Positions 51,591-60,428 of a stretch of 64,000 bases of DNA are shown one piece after another. The position numbers and the translations under genes were made by a program. The stretch lies in NCBI GenBank assembly GCA_905221605.1, contig CAJNDS010002357.1:846331-910330 (forward strand). Direction: 5' to 3'. Position 1 is the first letter of the stretch; each line of letters opens with the position of its first letter. This DNA is from Symbiodinium natans. Its lineage: Eukaryota; Sar; Dinophyceae; Suessiales; Symbiodiniaceae. The notes under the pieces are model-generated. The model was given only the letters and a program-made list of their open reading frames with translations. It had not been told where the DNA came from and searched no databases.

Positions 51591-51845
51591 GTGCGGCAAG
51601 TTGTGGACCCAGGGCAACCCAGCTTCTCGGGAGTTGCATCCGTGCTACGGGCCCCAAGATGCAAGCATAGGTTGGCTACAGCCCCGGATACCCGCAAATG
51701 CCACGTGCATGTGCAAGACGACTGAAGGACCTAGAGCCTGATCGGTTAAACCTGGGACACGCACCCGCTGGATGAAGGACTTTGTTGTTTGCCCTGCGCA
51801 GAAATGTCAAAGTGGAAAAGGGGGGTAAAGTGCGGAAAATGTTCC

Positions 51846-51917
51846 TAACTCGTCTGCATTAGCTGTAACCCGAGCCCGTCATAACTCGTCTGCATTAGCA
51901 GTAACCCGAGCCCGTCA
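51846..51917 (+). repeat. Tandem 36-bp duplication upstream of the secreted-protein gene
   Basis: TAACTCGTCTGCATTAGC followed by GTAACCCGAGCCCGTCA occurs twice with one difference. It lies 256 bp 5' of the ATG at 51590, in the intergenic gap between two minus-strand genes, so a promoter role is conceivable but not shown. Confidence 0.7.
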
Positions 51918-51987
51918 ATCCTCTGTGCGGTGCTTCTTCTCCCCACAGCTCTCGGAGGGCCATAACTTGGGCTACATGTATTAGAAC

Positions 51988-52097
51988 CCTAAGGGTCCAT
52001 GTACCTAAATAGGGAGTTCTTGGGCCTTAAAGTACCTCTTTTGTAGGGACTTTTCGGCCCAAGTCTGTAATCATGTGGTACATGGACCCTTAGGGGA
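51988..52097. repeat. Family 4 inverted-repeat element, best copy
   Basis: CTAAGGGTCCATGTACCTAA at the left and GTGGTACATGGACCCTTAGG at the right are near-perfect inverted termini. Its right end contains the stop codon of the gene at 52090-52345. Confidence 0.85.
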
Positions 52098-52185
52098 ACT
52101 CGGGTTCTTGTTTTTGAAGGCGTCGGGCTTCGTGCTGCTTGTCAACTCCGACGTTGTTCAAGTTGTGCAGTCGCTGCTTTCTTGC
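52090..52185 (-). CDS. Last exon, unknown gene (stop in a MITE)
   Basis: 32 codons including the stop, in phase 0 after CTTGAG: ARKQRLHNLNNVGVDKQHEA and then RRLQKQEPEFP. A basic, Gln-rich helical tail. The TAA lies within the terminal CCCCTAAGGGTCC of the family 4 element, so insertion of the element probably set the C-terminus. Confidence 0.55.
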   Translation of the reverse strand, partial: ARKQRLHNLNNVGVDKQHEARRLQKQEPEFP

Positions 52186-52227
52186 CTCAAGCACGTACAA
52201 ACCCGAGACCCTGAACCCTAAAGCAAC

Positions 52228-52345
52228 AAGTATGCCATCATTGTACTTCCTGCTCATGGCTAGCGAAGAGACATGTGCAAAGGGATCTGTGATGACGACG
52301 GCCTTGGTGTTTTTCAGACAAAGTCCCAAAGGGTTCGAGGAAGAA
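52228..52345 (-). CDS. Penultimate exon, unknown gene
   Basis: 39 codons after TCTTGAG: SSSNPLGLCLKNTKAVVITD, then PFAHVSSLAMSRKYNDGIL, ending CTT|GTTGCTTTAGGG. It joins the last exon in phase 0 across a 42-bp interval made of telomere-like sequence; that interval is itself open in frame, so it may be intron or coding insertion. Product not recognised. Confidence 0.55.
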
Positions 52346-52477
52346 CTCAAGAGCCCAGAAATCGCCTAAACCCGTAAACCCTAAACCCTAAACCCTAAAC
52401 CCCCAAACCCCTAAACCCTGAACCCTAAACCCTAAACCCTAAACACTAAACCCTAAACCCTGAACCCTAATCAACCC

Positions 52478-52540
52478 TCCGCATCTTTCGATCTGCGCGA
52501 GTGAGTGTCAGCCAGCAGGGCGCAAGGACTTCTCGAACTC
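52478..52540 (-). CDS. Exon candidate, same unknown gene
   Basis: After ATGCCAG one frame reads VREVLAPCWLTLTRADRKMR. The flanks are CCCTAAA (left) and TTTAGGG (right). Donor approximate. Confidence 0.48.
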
Positions 52541-52969
52541 CTGGCATGGCAAGCAACCCTCAGCCTTACGACCCCGTTTAGGGTTTAAGGTTTAGGGTTT
52601 AGGGTTCATGGTTTCTAGGGTCTAGGGTTTAGGGTTTGGGGTTTAGGGTTTAGGGTTTCGGGTTCAGGGTTTCTAGGGTTTAGGGTTTGGGGTTCAGGGT
52701 CCCTAAATCCTACTCCTACTGTGGGGCTTCAGGAACTTAATTACAAGGTTCGCTGGTTTTGGATTCAGTCTTGGGGCGGGGGGGGGGGTTTAAACCTGTT
52801 CGCCATACCTTTTTGGTTAAGGGCTTGGAGTTTAGGGCTAAGGCTTAAACCTGAAAAACGCAATCCCCAAATCCTGAACCCTAAATCCTAAACCCTCAAC
52901 CCTAAACCCTAAGCCCTCAATCATGAACCCTGTTTTTAGGGCTTACTTTGAGCCTTCAACGAGCAAAGC

Positions 52970-53053
52970 CAGAGCTGCCCTCCTGCACCGCTGCAGCCGC
53001 ACAGCGCTCGCCGGGCGAGGTCGGCTTCGGGAGAGCGCGCAGTGCGGGGCGCC
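52970..53053 (-). CDS. Exon candidate, frame ambiguous
   Basis: After ACACCAG all three frames are open because of high GC; the most protein-like reads APRTARSPEADLARRALCGC and then SGAGGQLWLC. Confidence 0.4.
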
Positions 53054-53064
53054 CTGGTGTGTGT

Positions 53065-53155
53065 TTAGGGTTTAGGGTTTAGGGTTTAGGGTTTAGGGTT
53101 TAGGGTTTAGGGTTTAGGGTTTAGGGTTTAGGGTTTAGGGTTTAGGGTTTAGGGT
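53065..53155 (+). repeat. TTTAGGG array
   Basis: Thirteen perfect units, then four TTTGGGG units. Confidence 0.95.
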
Positions 53156-53632
53156 TTGGGGTTTGGGGTTTGGGGTTTGGGGTTTAGGGTTTAAGGGTTT
53201 AGGGCGTACTTCAAGCAAGATGTGTGGATTTCGGGTTTGGGGATTAGGGTGCATAAATAAGGTCTGAGGTGTAGACATTAGTGGCTTCTTGAAGGTTTAT
53301 GGGCTTACAACTACCATGAATCAAGCACGCTATTGCGAGTCCGGGTACCCCAATAGAAAATGTATGCGCGACCACAAGTCACGTAACTTTGAAGCCACAT
53401 GTAAAGGGTTCAGGGCCCAGGGTTCAGGGCCGCGCCCGCCAGGGTAGGTTTTGGGTTGTGGAGGCTCAGGGTGTAGTGTTCAGGGAGTCTGGATTTGTGT
53501 CAACAACGTGGGCGTTTAATGGAGAAGGCTCTGAGGACCCTAAACTAGCTATGCCTTGCATCCCCCTACACCTCGAAACGATTGCATGGAGAGCCTGATT
53601 CCCTAGTTCCTTATAAAGAACTCTACACCCTA

Positions 53633-53673
53633 AACTCCTGGCCTTCTCGCTTCAGCTCCTCCCTTATCTGGTC
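53633..53673 (-). CDS. Short exon candidate, coiled-coil-like
   Basis: After GCCGCAAG it reads DQIREELKREGQEF, highly charged. With the exons at 54611 and 55575 it suggests a helical, charged protein. Confidence 0.45.
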
Positions 53674-54184
53674 CTTGCGGCTGAGTTACTTTCTGGCTTT
53701 GCGAAGATGGGTTTTGGTGCAATTCTTCGGCGGTTTCGTGCTTTGGGGGGGGGGTTTGGGGTGCTGAGGGTTTTTGGGGCTGTTTAAGGGCCACCAGGTT
53801 ATCGGGCTGGTGCTTTAGTTTTGGGCGTGGTGTTTAAGCCTTAGGGTCGTGCCTGGTGGTGGGTTCAGGCCCCAAAGCCATTGTGTATCTGGCTCATGGC
53901 TTCAAGACCAGAGCTCATGCGGTCCCTTTAGAGCAGTATTATGGACGGTAGAGCACACCATATAACCTCTTGGGCTTCCTACTTCCAAAATGATACTAGA
54001 AGCGTTGACGTAAACTGGGATACGAAAAAAAGTCTAGAGTCTAGAATCACAGGAGCTTAGGGGTTTGGCCGTTCAAGGCTAGGGCGGTGGGTTTAGCGCT
54101 TTAGGATTTAGGGTGTCCTGGAGCTATGCTTGGACCTCAGCTGCTACTCCCGAACCCTGGCCCTAAGCCCGGAAGCGTCAACAT

Positions 54185-54505
54185 TTGATGCTGTACGATA
54201 AAAGTTGCTCAATACCAAGATACCTAATCAGTTCCATTTTGGGGCTACCTACTCTCTCATACCAGTCATATTGCACGAACCAGAACTCAGTCTCCGAAAC
54301 AAGGAACCGCCATCTTAGGGCCTACCGAAGCCCTCAAAGCGGAAATACTACTGGGCAGCCTCGTTGCAGGATTTTAGGCGCAGCACTTCCTAACGACAAA
54401 ACGGATATGTACTGGTCACCGCCGATGCACGTGTCTGCAACGGCGACTTGTGCCGAAGCGACGTATTCCGCATACGGCGGGGCTACGAAAATAAGTAGGA
54501 TTCCC
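54185..54505. CDS. Long island open on both strands
   Basis: The plus strand is open from 54185 to 54691 (168 codons) and includes MYWSPPMHVSATATCAEATY. The minus strand reads VAPPYAEYVASAQVAVADTC and then IGGDQYISVLSLGSAAPKIL before a stop at about 54354. I cannot decide; the gene series favours minus, while the length favours plus. Confidence 0.32.
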
Positions 54506-54610
54506 TTTTACTATAAGGACCCCCATAAGGCACCCCTAAACCCTAAACCCCAAACCATCATTAAGGCACCCCCCCCTAAATTTCGGAAACCTCCACATGG
54601 CGGGGTCTAC

Positions 54611-54657
54611 CAGGCATCGCTCAGCCGAGACCTCCGCGAGCTTGGATTTCACCTCAG
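54611..54657 (-). CDS. Exon, 15 codons, charged helix
   Basis: Bounded by CCAACAG and CTG|GTAGAC, it reads EVKSKLAEVSAERCL. Well-formed splice sites and heptad-like pattern. Confidence 0.5.
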
Positions 54658-54683
54658 CTGTTGGATCACCGAGCTCCGTACTA

Positions 54684-54752
54684 AGGTTTAGGGTTTAGGG
54701 TTTAGGGTTTAGGGTTTAGGGTTTAGGGTTTAGGGTTTAGGGTTTAGGGTTT
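54684..54752 (+). repeat. TTTAGGG array
   Basis: Ten perfect units on the acceptor side of the exon at 54611-54657. Confidence 0.95.
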
Positions 54753-54951
54753 AAGGGGGCCCTTAGGGTTGAGGGGGCCCTTCCAAATACAAGTTAAGCT
54801 TGGGAGTCCAGTGGTGGTTTGTAGGTATTGGTGTTTAGTGGTTTGGTGCTTGGAATTCTAAGACCAAAACGACAACTGCATTTGATGTTTGTGGATACAT
54901 GTGTAGCATCACCGTTTAACAGTTTGGCTTGCGTGTGTGTGGGGGGCGGGG

Positions 54952-54989
54952 GGGGGGCGGGTAAGTCGCATCCGGGGCTTAAGATGACC
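54952..54989 (-). CDS. Very short exon candidate
   Basis: After CTTCTCAG it reads VILSPGCDLPAP and runs into a C-rich tract. Confidence 0.3.
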
Positions 54990-55069
54990 CTGAGAAGTGC
55001 ACCTTCAGGGTTTAGGGTTCAGGGTTTCGGGTCTGTGGCATCTCATTTTCCCCCCCCCCCCACCCCTCG

Positions 55070-55133
55070 CAACTGAAGGTATCCCACCTCTTGAAGCCAT
55101 GCGTAGTATTGCGAGGGTCATACCAGTGTCCCT
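55070..55133 (-). CDS. Exon candidate
   Basis: After GTATGAG it reads DTGMTLAILRMASRGGIPSV (first codon split). Protein-like; donor uncertain. Confidence 0.48.
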
Positions 55134-55319
55134 CTCATACAACCGCATGCTTCCAAGCAGGGTTTAGGGTTGAGGTTTTCGGGTTTAAGGGTTAGTAAGG
55201 AGCAAGGGGATAGGATTAGGGGGACCTTGGGGATATAGACCCCAGGGATGCGAATAGTACTTCACAACCCCTTTGAGCCCTTTCCTTGAGGGGTGTTAGG
55301 AGTCTCTGGGTTGCTTCCC

Positions 55320-55428
55320 TAAGGTTCCATGTACGATATTAGTGTATACTTGGGCCCAAAAGCCCCTATGTAGAGGCCACTTAAAGGCCCAAGCATTCCC
55401 TGTTTAAGTACCTGGACCCTTAGGGCCT
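55320..55428. repeat. Family 4 inverted-repeat element
   Basis: Begins TAAGGTTCCATGTACGATAT and ends AAGTACCTGGACCCTTAGGG. Confidence 0.75.
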
Positions 55429-55574
55429 CTTTCCTCTCTCTGGTTTGGAATAATATTAAAAAACTAAACGTTTTTTTCCTTACTGGGTTTTAAGTACCCT
55501 TAAAAATGTTAAATGGTACCCAACTATGACAAAGTTTTCCTTGAGGGGTATTTGGAGTCTCGGGGTTGTTTTCG

Positions 55575-55645
55575 GGTCCCAGGGGCGCATCTTCTCCTGG
55601 TTCACGCGGTCGCGCGCGCGGTCCGCCGAGCACTCGACGGTCTTC
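55575..55645 (-). CDS. Exon candidate, charged helix
   Basis: After AGTGTAAG it reads KTVECSADRARDRVNQEKMR (first two bases split). GC-rich, charged, no repeats. Confidence 0.52.
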
Positions 55646-56027
55646 CTTACACTTTTGCATCCGGGATTTGGGGTTTAGGGTTTAAGGTTTAGGGTTTTGG
55701 GGTTGGCGCTTTCCACGTTTGGTGCGATTTTGTTGGGTTGAGTGCTGGGGAAGAAGGAGGGGGAGGCTTGGAAAAGGGGCGAAATGTTATTCGGAGATTT
55801 GCGGCAATTCTGTATGGCTTCGAACATCTTAAGCTCTCTTACCGGGTGACCGAGCAAGTCTTAGACAGAGCAGAGTTGAAAAACCCAGCATCCCGAACCA
55901 CAAACTCCCAAACGCCCTTAGCCCTAAACCCCTCATCCTTTGAAGGGTTTGGGTGTAGGGTTTAGGGGTTTAGGGGTTTAGGGTTTAGGGCTTAGGGTTT
56001 AGGGTTTAGGGTCAGCCTTTCCTCCCT

Positions 56028-56079
56028 TTGCTCAAATCACCGCCCAAGCGTCCACACAATCCCGGCCGCCTGCGCAAAC
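56028..56079 (-). CDS. Short exon candidate
   Basis: After GGCCAAG it reads VCAGGRDCVDAWAVI and then a stop. The plus strand is also open (ITAQASTQSRPPAQTLARLW). Confidence 0.32.
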
Positions 56080-56126
56080 CTTGGCCAGACTGTGGGGGAT
56101 AACTTGAAACTAAAAACCCTAAACCC

Positions 56127-56222
56127 TACTTGAAGGTGTATGGGTAGTTAGAAGTTGCAAGTACCCTAAATTAGGTGATCCACTTATAACCCCCCACTTG
56201 CAGCTAGCCATGAACCTCCAAG
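56127..56222. repeat. Family 2 inverted-repeat element, short copy
   Basis: Termini TACTTGAAGGTGTATGGGTA and TAGCCATGAACCTCCAAG; at 96 bp the shortest copy. Confidence 0.72.
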
Positions 56223-56588
56223 AAAACCTTAAAGCCCTAGGCCCTAACCTAAACCCCATACGAAAACCCCATACGCTCAACTGGTGAAGGTTTGCAGGCA
56301 TTAATTGGGGCATGAAGGCATCAGGGTGTTAGGGTGCCAGGTAGGGGTTCAGGGATCACCTAACGTAACCTTGTACCAGGGTGAAACCTACCTTTGGAGT
56401 AGACCCTGGAAAAAAAGTATACACTTTTTAGGTATAAGTAGCTATAATAGGAACCCAGAACCAAAAACACATTAAAGTACAGTACTCCAAAACCCAGGAA
56501 AATACCCAATAATTGCCGTACAGGCCCCTTTTTTGTCAAGGCACGAAGGTTACTCTAGGCACAATTTCAGGGCTTAGTGTTTTGGGGG

Positions 56589-56667
56589 TCAGCCCGCAGA
56601 AGCTGCATCAGCGATCCGACCGGCCTGCCTCCTATCAGCAATCAAGATCTCTTCGTCGCCCAGCTTT
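56589..56667 (-). CDS. Exon, 25 codons to a stop
   Basis: After ACGCATAG it reads KLGDEEILIADRRQAGRIAD and then AASAG before TGA. It is either a last exon (which would end a gene upstream, perhaps the GT8 gene) or has an internal donor. Confidence 0.5.
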
Positions 56668-57121
56668 CTATGCGTGAGTTTTTTTTGCGGATGTCGTTGT
56701 CTTTTGGTTTGAAGAGCTTGTGGGTTCTCAAGGTTTGAAGTCGATGATTCTTCCACAGATTGCATCGAACCTTGAGGCCCTAAACCTTGGTTTAGGATAT
56801 GGAGGTGTTTTGCATGGCGACAGCTCTTTCTCGCAGCAGGCCCAATACGTACCCCTTAAACAAGATGGCTTGTTTCAATATGAGGTCCTCAAAAGGTTGC
56901 TGAGTTTGTTAAGGCTCCAACTAAGGGTACCATATTTCAAGGGAGTTAAACTTGAATTGTTGAGGATGCCTTAATATACTCCAGATGTAGCCCTTATATT
57001 CCCTAAGAGGCTTAAGGGTACAGCCTTCCAAGGTAGAATCCCATGAATATGACAGCGAAGGCCAATATCTATCTCTCTCACCTTAGGTTCGATATCGGGC
57101 TTCAAAATACTTCGGATCTTA

Positions 57122-57241
57122 CAGGGTGGGGCCCCCTAGTTATAAGTAGAGTTATAAGGGCCCTAAATTGGGTTATAAGGACCCTAAATTAGGTTATAAG
57201 TCCCTTAGCCACAGTTATTATAGTAAGGGGGCCCCACCCTG
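57122..57241 (-). mobile_element. Family 1 MITE, 120 bp, inverted orientation
   Basis: Same 120-bp unit and TA flanks, but opposite in orientation to the other copies, and only 89 bp from the next copy (57330). Confidence 0.88.
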
Positions 57242-57329
57242 TAGGGTTTAGCGATGTTTTTGCTTGAGGCCCACCTGGATCTTCACGGCCCCTTGTTTCC
57301 TGCAAGGTGTAGAGTCCCTTTTTTAGCTA

Positions 57330-57449
57330 CAGGGTGGGGCCCCCTTACTATACTAACTGTAGTTAAGGGACTTATAACCTAACTTAGGGTCCTTATAACC
57401 CAATTTAGGGCCCTTATAACTCTACTTATAACTAGGGGGCCCCACCCTG
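57330..57449 (+). mobile_element. Family 1 MITE, 120 bp, TA-flanked
   Basis: Perfect ends and TA on both sides. With the inverted copy at 57122-57241 it makes a 328-bp inverted pair. Confidence 0.9.
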
Positions 57450-57619
57450 TACCTACGAACCAAGGGGATAAAGCTGTTTCCACACATTCCGGGGTACTGT
57501 ACCTACTCTGGGGTTCCTGTGACAAGCAACATCGGTTCCGCAGTGTTTTTTGGAACTCCTCATTGCTTCTGATCCGGAATTTTACGCTTAGCGGCCCAAA
57601 CCCCTAAACCCTGAACCCG

Positions 57620-57685
57620 AAACTGCCGCCGAGCCACTTCAGGTACATCCGCACATAGGCGGCTGGTGAGAAGTTCTTTTGGCCC
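57620..57685 (-). CDS. GT8 glycosyltransferase, 3' exon
   Basis: After TGCTGCAG the exon reads GQKNFSPAAYVRMYLKWLGG. Joined to the KPW exon (57780-57829) by the split codon CG|G it continues the frame as SFG-R-GQKNF. In glycogenin-type GT8 enzymes the catalytic domain ends shortly after the KPW motif with an aromatic helix, which this fits. A second frame (GPKELLTSRLCADVPEVA) is open but out of phase. The 3' boundary is uncertain, near GGCGGCAG. Confidence 0.62.
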
Positions 57686-57711
57686 CTGCAGCAGGGGCGG
57701 CTCCAGACCCT

Positions 57712-57774
57712 AAACCCTAAACCCTAAACCCTAAACCCTAAACCCTAAACCCTAAACCCTAAACCCTAAACCCC
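57712..57774 (-). repeat. CCCTAAA array forming the body of a GT8 intron
   Basis: Nine perfect units (TTTAGGG in gene sense) fill two thirds of the 94-bp intron 57686-57779. Confidence 0.97.
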
Positions 57775-57779
57775 ACTGC

Positions 57780-57829
57780 CGGCCAAAAGACCAGTCCCAT
57801 GGCTTCGCGCACGCAAAGTGCACTACGGC
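57780..57829 (-). CDS. GT8 glycosyltransferase, VVHF...KPW exon
   Basis: After CGGTCAG the exon reads AVVHFACAKPWDWSFG. The motif 'v.Hf.g..KPW' is the C-terminal signature of glycosyltransferase family 8 (glycogenin, PGSIP/GUX, galactinol synthase); its His binds the metal and the Lys the UDP-sugar phosphates. It starts in phase 0, matching the preceding exon, and ends at a GC donor followed by telomeric repeat. Protein role expected: transfer of a sugar from a UDP-sugar in Golgi or cytosol. Confidence 0.75.
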
Positions 57830-57904
57830 CTGACCGGGGACGGGTGGCCGGGGGGAGAGGGGGGAGGGGGGCATGATGGGGTTTCAGGTTTAGGGTATAT
57901 GATA

Positions 57905-58047
57905 GGGTTCAGGGTTTAGGGTTTAGGGTTTAGGGTTTAGGGTTTAGGGTTTAGGGTTTAGGGTTTAGGGTTTAGGGTTTAGGGTTTAGGGTTTAGGGTT
58001 TAGGGTTTAGGGTTTAGGGTTTAGGGTTTAGGGTTTAGGGTTTAGGG
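57905..58047 (+). repeat. TTTAGGG array, about 140 bp
   Basis: About twenty perfect units in the next intron, opposite in orientation to 57712-57774, so the exon 57780-57829 lies between inverted telomeric arrays. Confidence 0.97.
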
Positions 58048-59006
58048 TAAAAAAATAGGCTTCAGGGGTTGGGGTTTGGTTTGAGGGTTGAGGGTTTACG
58101 AATTAGTGTGGCCATGGGGGCCCAAGGGCGAGAAGAGGACATTTGGGGTTTCGGGGTGTATGATTCAGGTTCTGAGGCTTAATCGTGAAGGATGAAGACG
58201 AGTTTGTCGGAACCTCACCATTGGTTACCATTGGGTGTGGTCTCCGAAATCCAGCGCTTCACCCAAAGGTCAGGACTTACGCGGTTCAGGGTTTATTGGG
58301 TTCAGGGCTAAACTTATAAGGACATGACCGGGTATAGTCGCTGTCTTTTGCTCGTGCGTGTGAGCGCAAACACTGCGCTCAACGGTAAAGGTTCGCAGCT
58401 ACTGCAGCAACCTGGGGTTGAGCCTCCTGGACTTAATATAAGCCTAGGCTGACAGGCACATACCGTTCTACTATTTGCTTAGGAACCCCCCAGTAAAGGA
58501 CAATACTCCCTAGGTTACCCTTATAGGGAATATTGTGTTTTTTTTTTTGGGGGGGGGAGGTTTCTTAAGCAATTATTAGTAGCGTGGCAGATGCCGCCGC
58601 GCCGGGTCCGGAGTCCGCGTTCCAGCAGACGACTGCCAAGGAAGCTTTCTGGGAAGGTCGTCAGCACAGACTATTCGTCCATTGGAGGTCCCCACCCCCC
58701 ACGCCCGGAAGTTCACAAGAAGGCCGAAACCGGAGAGACAAAAAGCCCATGTGGCCGAAAACACCCTGAAGACGAAGAATCAATGCAATGTCGTCAGCAA
58801 AGCACAAAGTGAACAAGGACGTATTTTCCTGAGCTAAAACTGGACCCTAGACAAAACACCCAGGAAACCCCAAACCGCAAACTCTAGAACCCCTAAATCC
58901 TAAACCCCCTAAGAACCTAACCCCTAGCCCTAACCCCTGAACCCTGAACCCTGAACCCTAAACCCCCGAGACCCTAACCCCTAAACCTAACCCCTGAACC
59001 CTAAAC
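58048..59006. other. GT8 intron region with an undecided island
   Basis: A T11G8 tract near 58533-58558 and an inverted-repeat element (TTGCTTAGGAACC...GTTTCTTAAGCAA, about 58476-58573) are present. The island 58576-58812 is open in several frames on both strands (plus: MADAAAPGPESAFQQTTAKE; minus: KASLAVVCWNADSGPGAAAS), so an additional exon is possible. Confidence 0.35.
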
Positions 59007-59072
59007 TCCACGCCAAGCTGCCGCGTTGGCAGGGCCCAGGCCGTCGAAGAGAGGCCGCTTGCAGTAGCGCAC
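59007..59072 (-). CDS. GT8 glycosyltransferase exon, 22 codons
   Basis: Bounded by AACCCAG and GGA|GTTTAGGG, it reads VRYCKRPLFDGLGPANAAAW and then RG. It is in phase 0 at both ends and so joins the KPW exon without a shift. The donor GT is the first two bases of a GTTTAGGG unit. Confidence 0.65.
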
Positions 59073-59741
59073 CTGGGTTCGTCGGGGGTACTTGGGGTTT
59101 GGGGCTTGGGGTTTAGGGTTCGTGGGGGGGGGGGGGGGGGTTGGCTGGGTTGAGGGGCTTTGGGGTGGTTTTAGGGTCCGCCGACCCTGGCGGCGTTCCT
59201 TGCACCCCAAAACGCGGGCTCCTCCGCAAACCCAAACCACCAAACCTCAAACCCCAAACCCTACACTTGTTCTCCTGCGGGGTTGGCGGCTTGAGCCGGA
59301 GGCTCTTAAATTTAGGGCTTGTGAGGGCCTGGGGCTCAGGGTTGAGGATGTCTAGACTCCCCCCTTAGAACCTTCATATTCAGGGTTTAGGAGGTTTAGG
59401 GGATGTAGGGTTTAGGGCCAAGCCTTTTTGGGGGGTTATAGGCTTTATAGGGTCTCGAAGGCGGCCCAGGAACACGCGTTCAAGGTTTTAGGGCGGTTTA
59501 GGCTTCGGGGTTTGGGGTTTAAGGCGCGATCTCGGTGATTGTGGTACCTTCTTCTGAGTAGATCACTTTGAGGGTTCCTAAGAATGACCCAATAGTAGTA
59601 TAGGGTACGATTTGGTGGCTCTACTTGTTGGACGCTCCCAGGCATCTGGGTTCTTGGTGGTATTTACGGTATCAAAGGTAGTTGGACCCCGAACCCTAAT
59701 CCCTAAACCCAAAGGCCTCAACTTTCCTAAGCCCAATATAC

Positions 59742-59824
59742 CCATCCCTGATTAGGCCAAGCGCCGTGAAGTTGTACTCCGCCGGGAGCTCCTCTTGCGA
59801 TCGGAACCGCACCAACTTGGGAGT
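59742..59824 (-). CDS. GT8 glycosyltransferase exon, LPAEYN segment
   Basis: After CACTTAG the exon reads TPKLVRFRSQEELPAEYNFT and then ALGLIRD. In GT8 enzymes a 'w..Lp..yN' segment lies between the FLVLQP strand and the HF..KPW motif; LPAEYN matches. The donor could be GTATATT (end given) or an earlier GC; phase with the next exon does not yet close. Confidence 0.62.
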
Positions 59825-60030
59825 CTAAGTGAGGGTTTAGGGTTTAGGGTTTCGGGTTTAGGGTTTAGGGCTTAGGGCTTGGGGCTCGGGGTTTGGGGGC
59901 TTGGGGCTTGGGGTTTAGGGTTCAGGGTTTAGGGTTATGAAGGTGCACCCTTCGCACAAGCGCCTGCAAAGTGCATGCTTAAGATTTAAGCCCTGGCCCG
60001 GCTGAGCATTCTAGCCTGGCTGCGGGTGTT

Positions 60031-60097
60031 TGCGTTTAGGGTTTAGGGTTTAGGGTTTAGGGTTTAGGGTTTAGGGTTTAGGGTTTAGGGTTTAGGG
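60031..60097 (+). repeat. TTTAGGG array
   Basis: Nine or ten perfect units. Confidence 0.95.
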
Positions 60098-60217
60098 TGG
60101 CTAAAAATATGACGCCTTGGGATCTCCCACCTCCGCTCGCGGCAACAACGGCAACACCAAGCCCTAAGTGGCCCCCTCTGCCTTGCCCTGGTGTCAAGAG
60201 ACTCTGTCTGGGACCCC

Positions 60218-60428
60218 TACTTGAAGGTAGGGTAACAAGCGCCCTTAATAACGCCCTGGTTTTTCTGTAAGGACTGAGGCACTGAGGCACTGAGGGCCCT
60301 ATATACCCTTTATATAGGGTACCTCATTCCATCATTCCCTACAAAGAACCAGCCAGATAAGGATATTACCGGTTTAAACTTAGTTACTTTGTTCCCCTAC
60401 TCATAACTACCCATGAACCTCAAAGTAA
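60218..60428. repeat. Family 2 element, enlarged copy
   Basis: Left end TACTTGAAGGTAGGGTAAC and right end TAACTACCCATGAACCTCAA are 200 bp apart; the middle includes CTATATACCCTTTATATAGG, perhaps an insertion. Confidence 0.5.
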
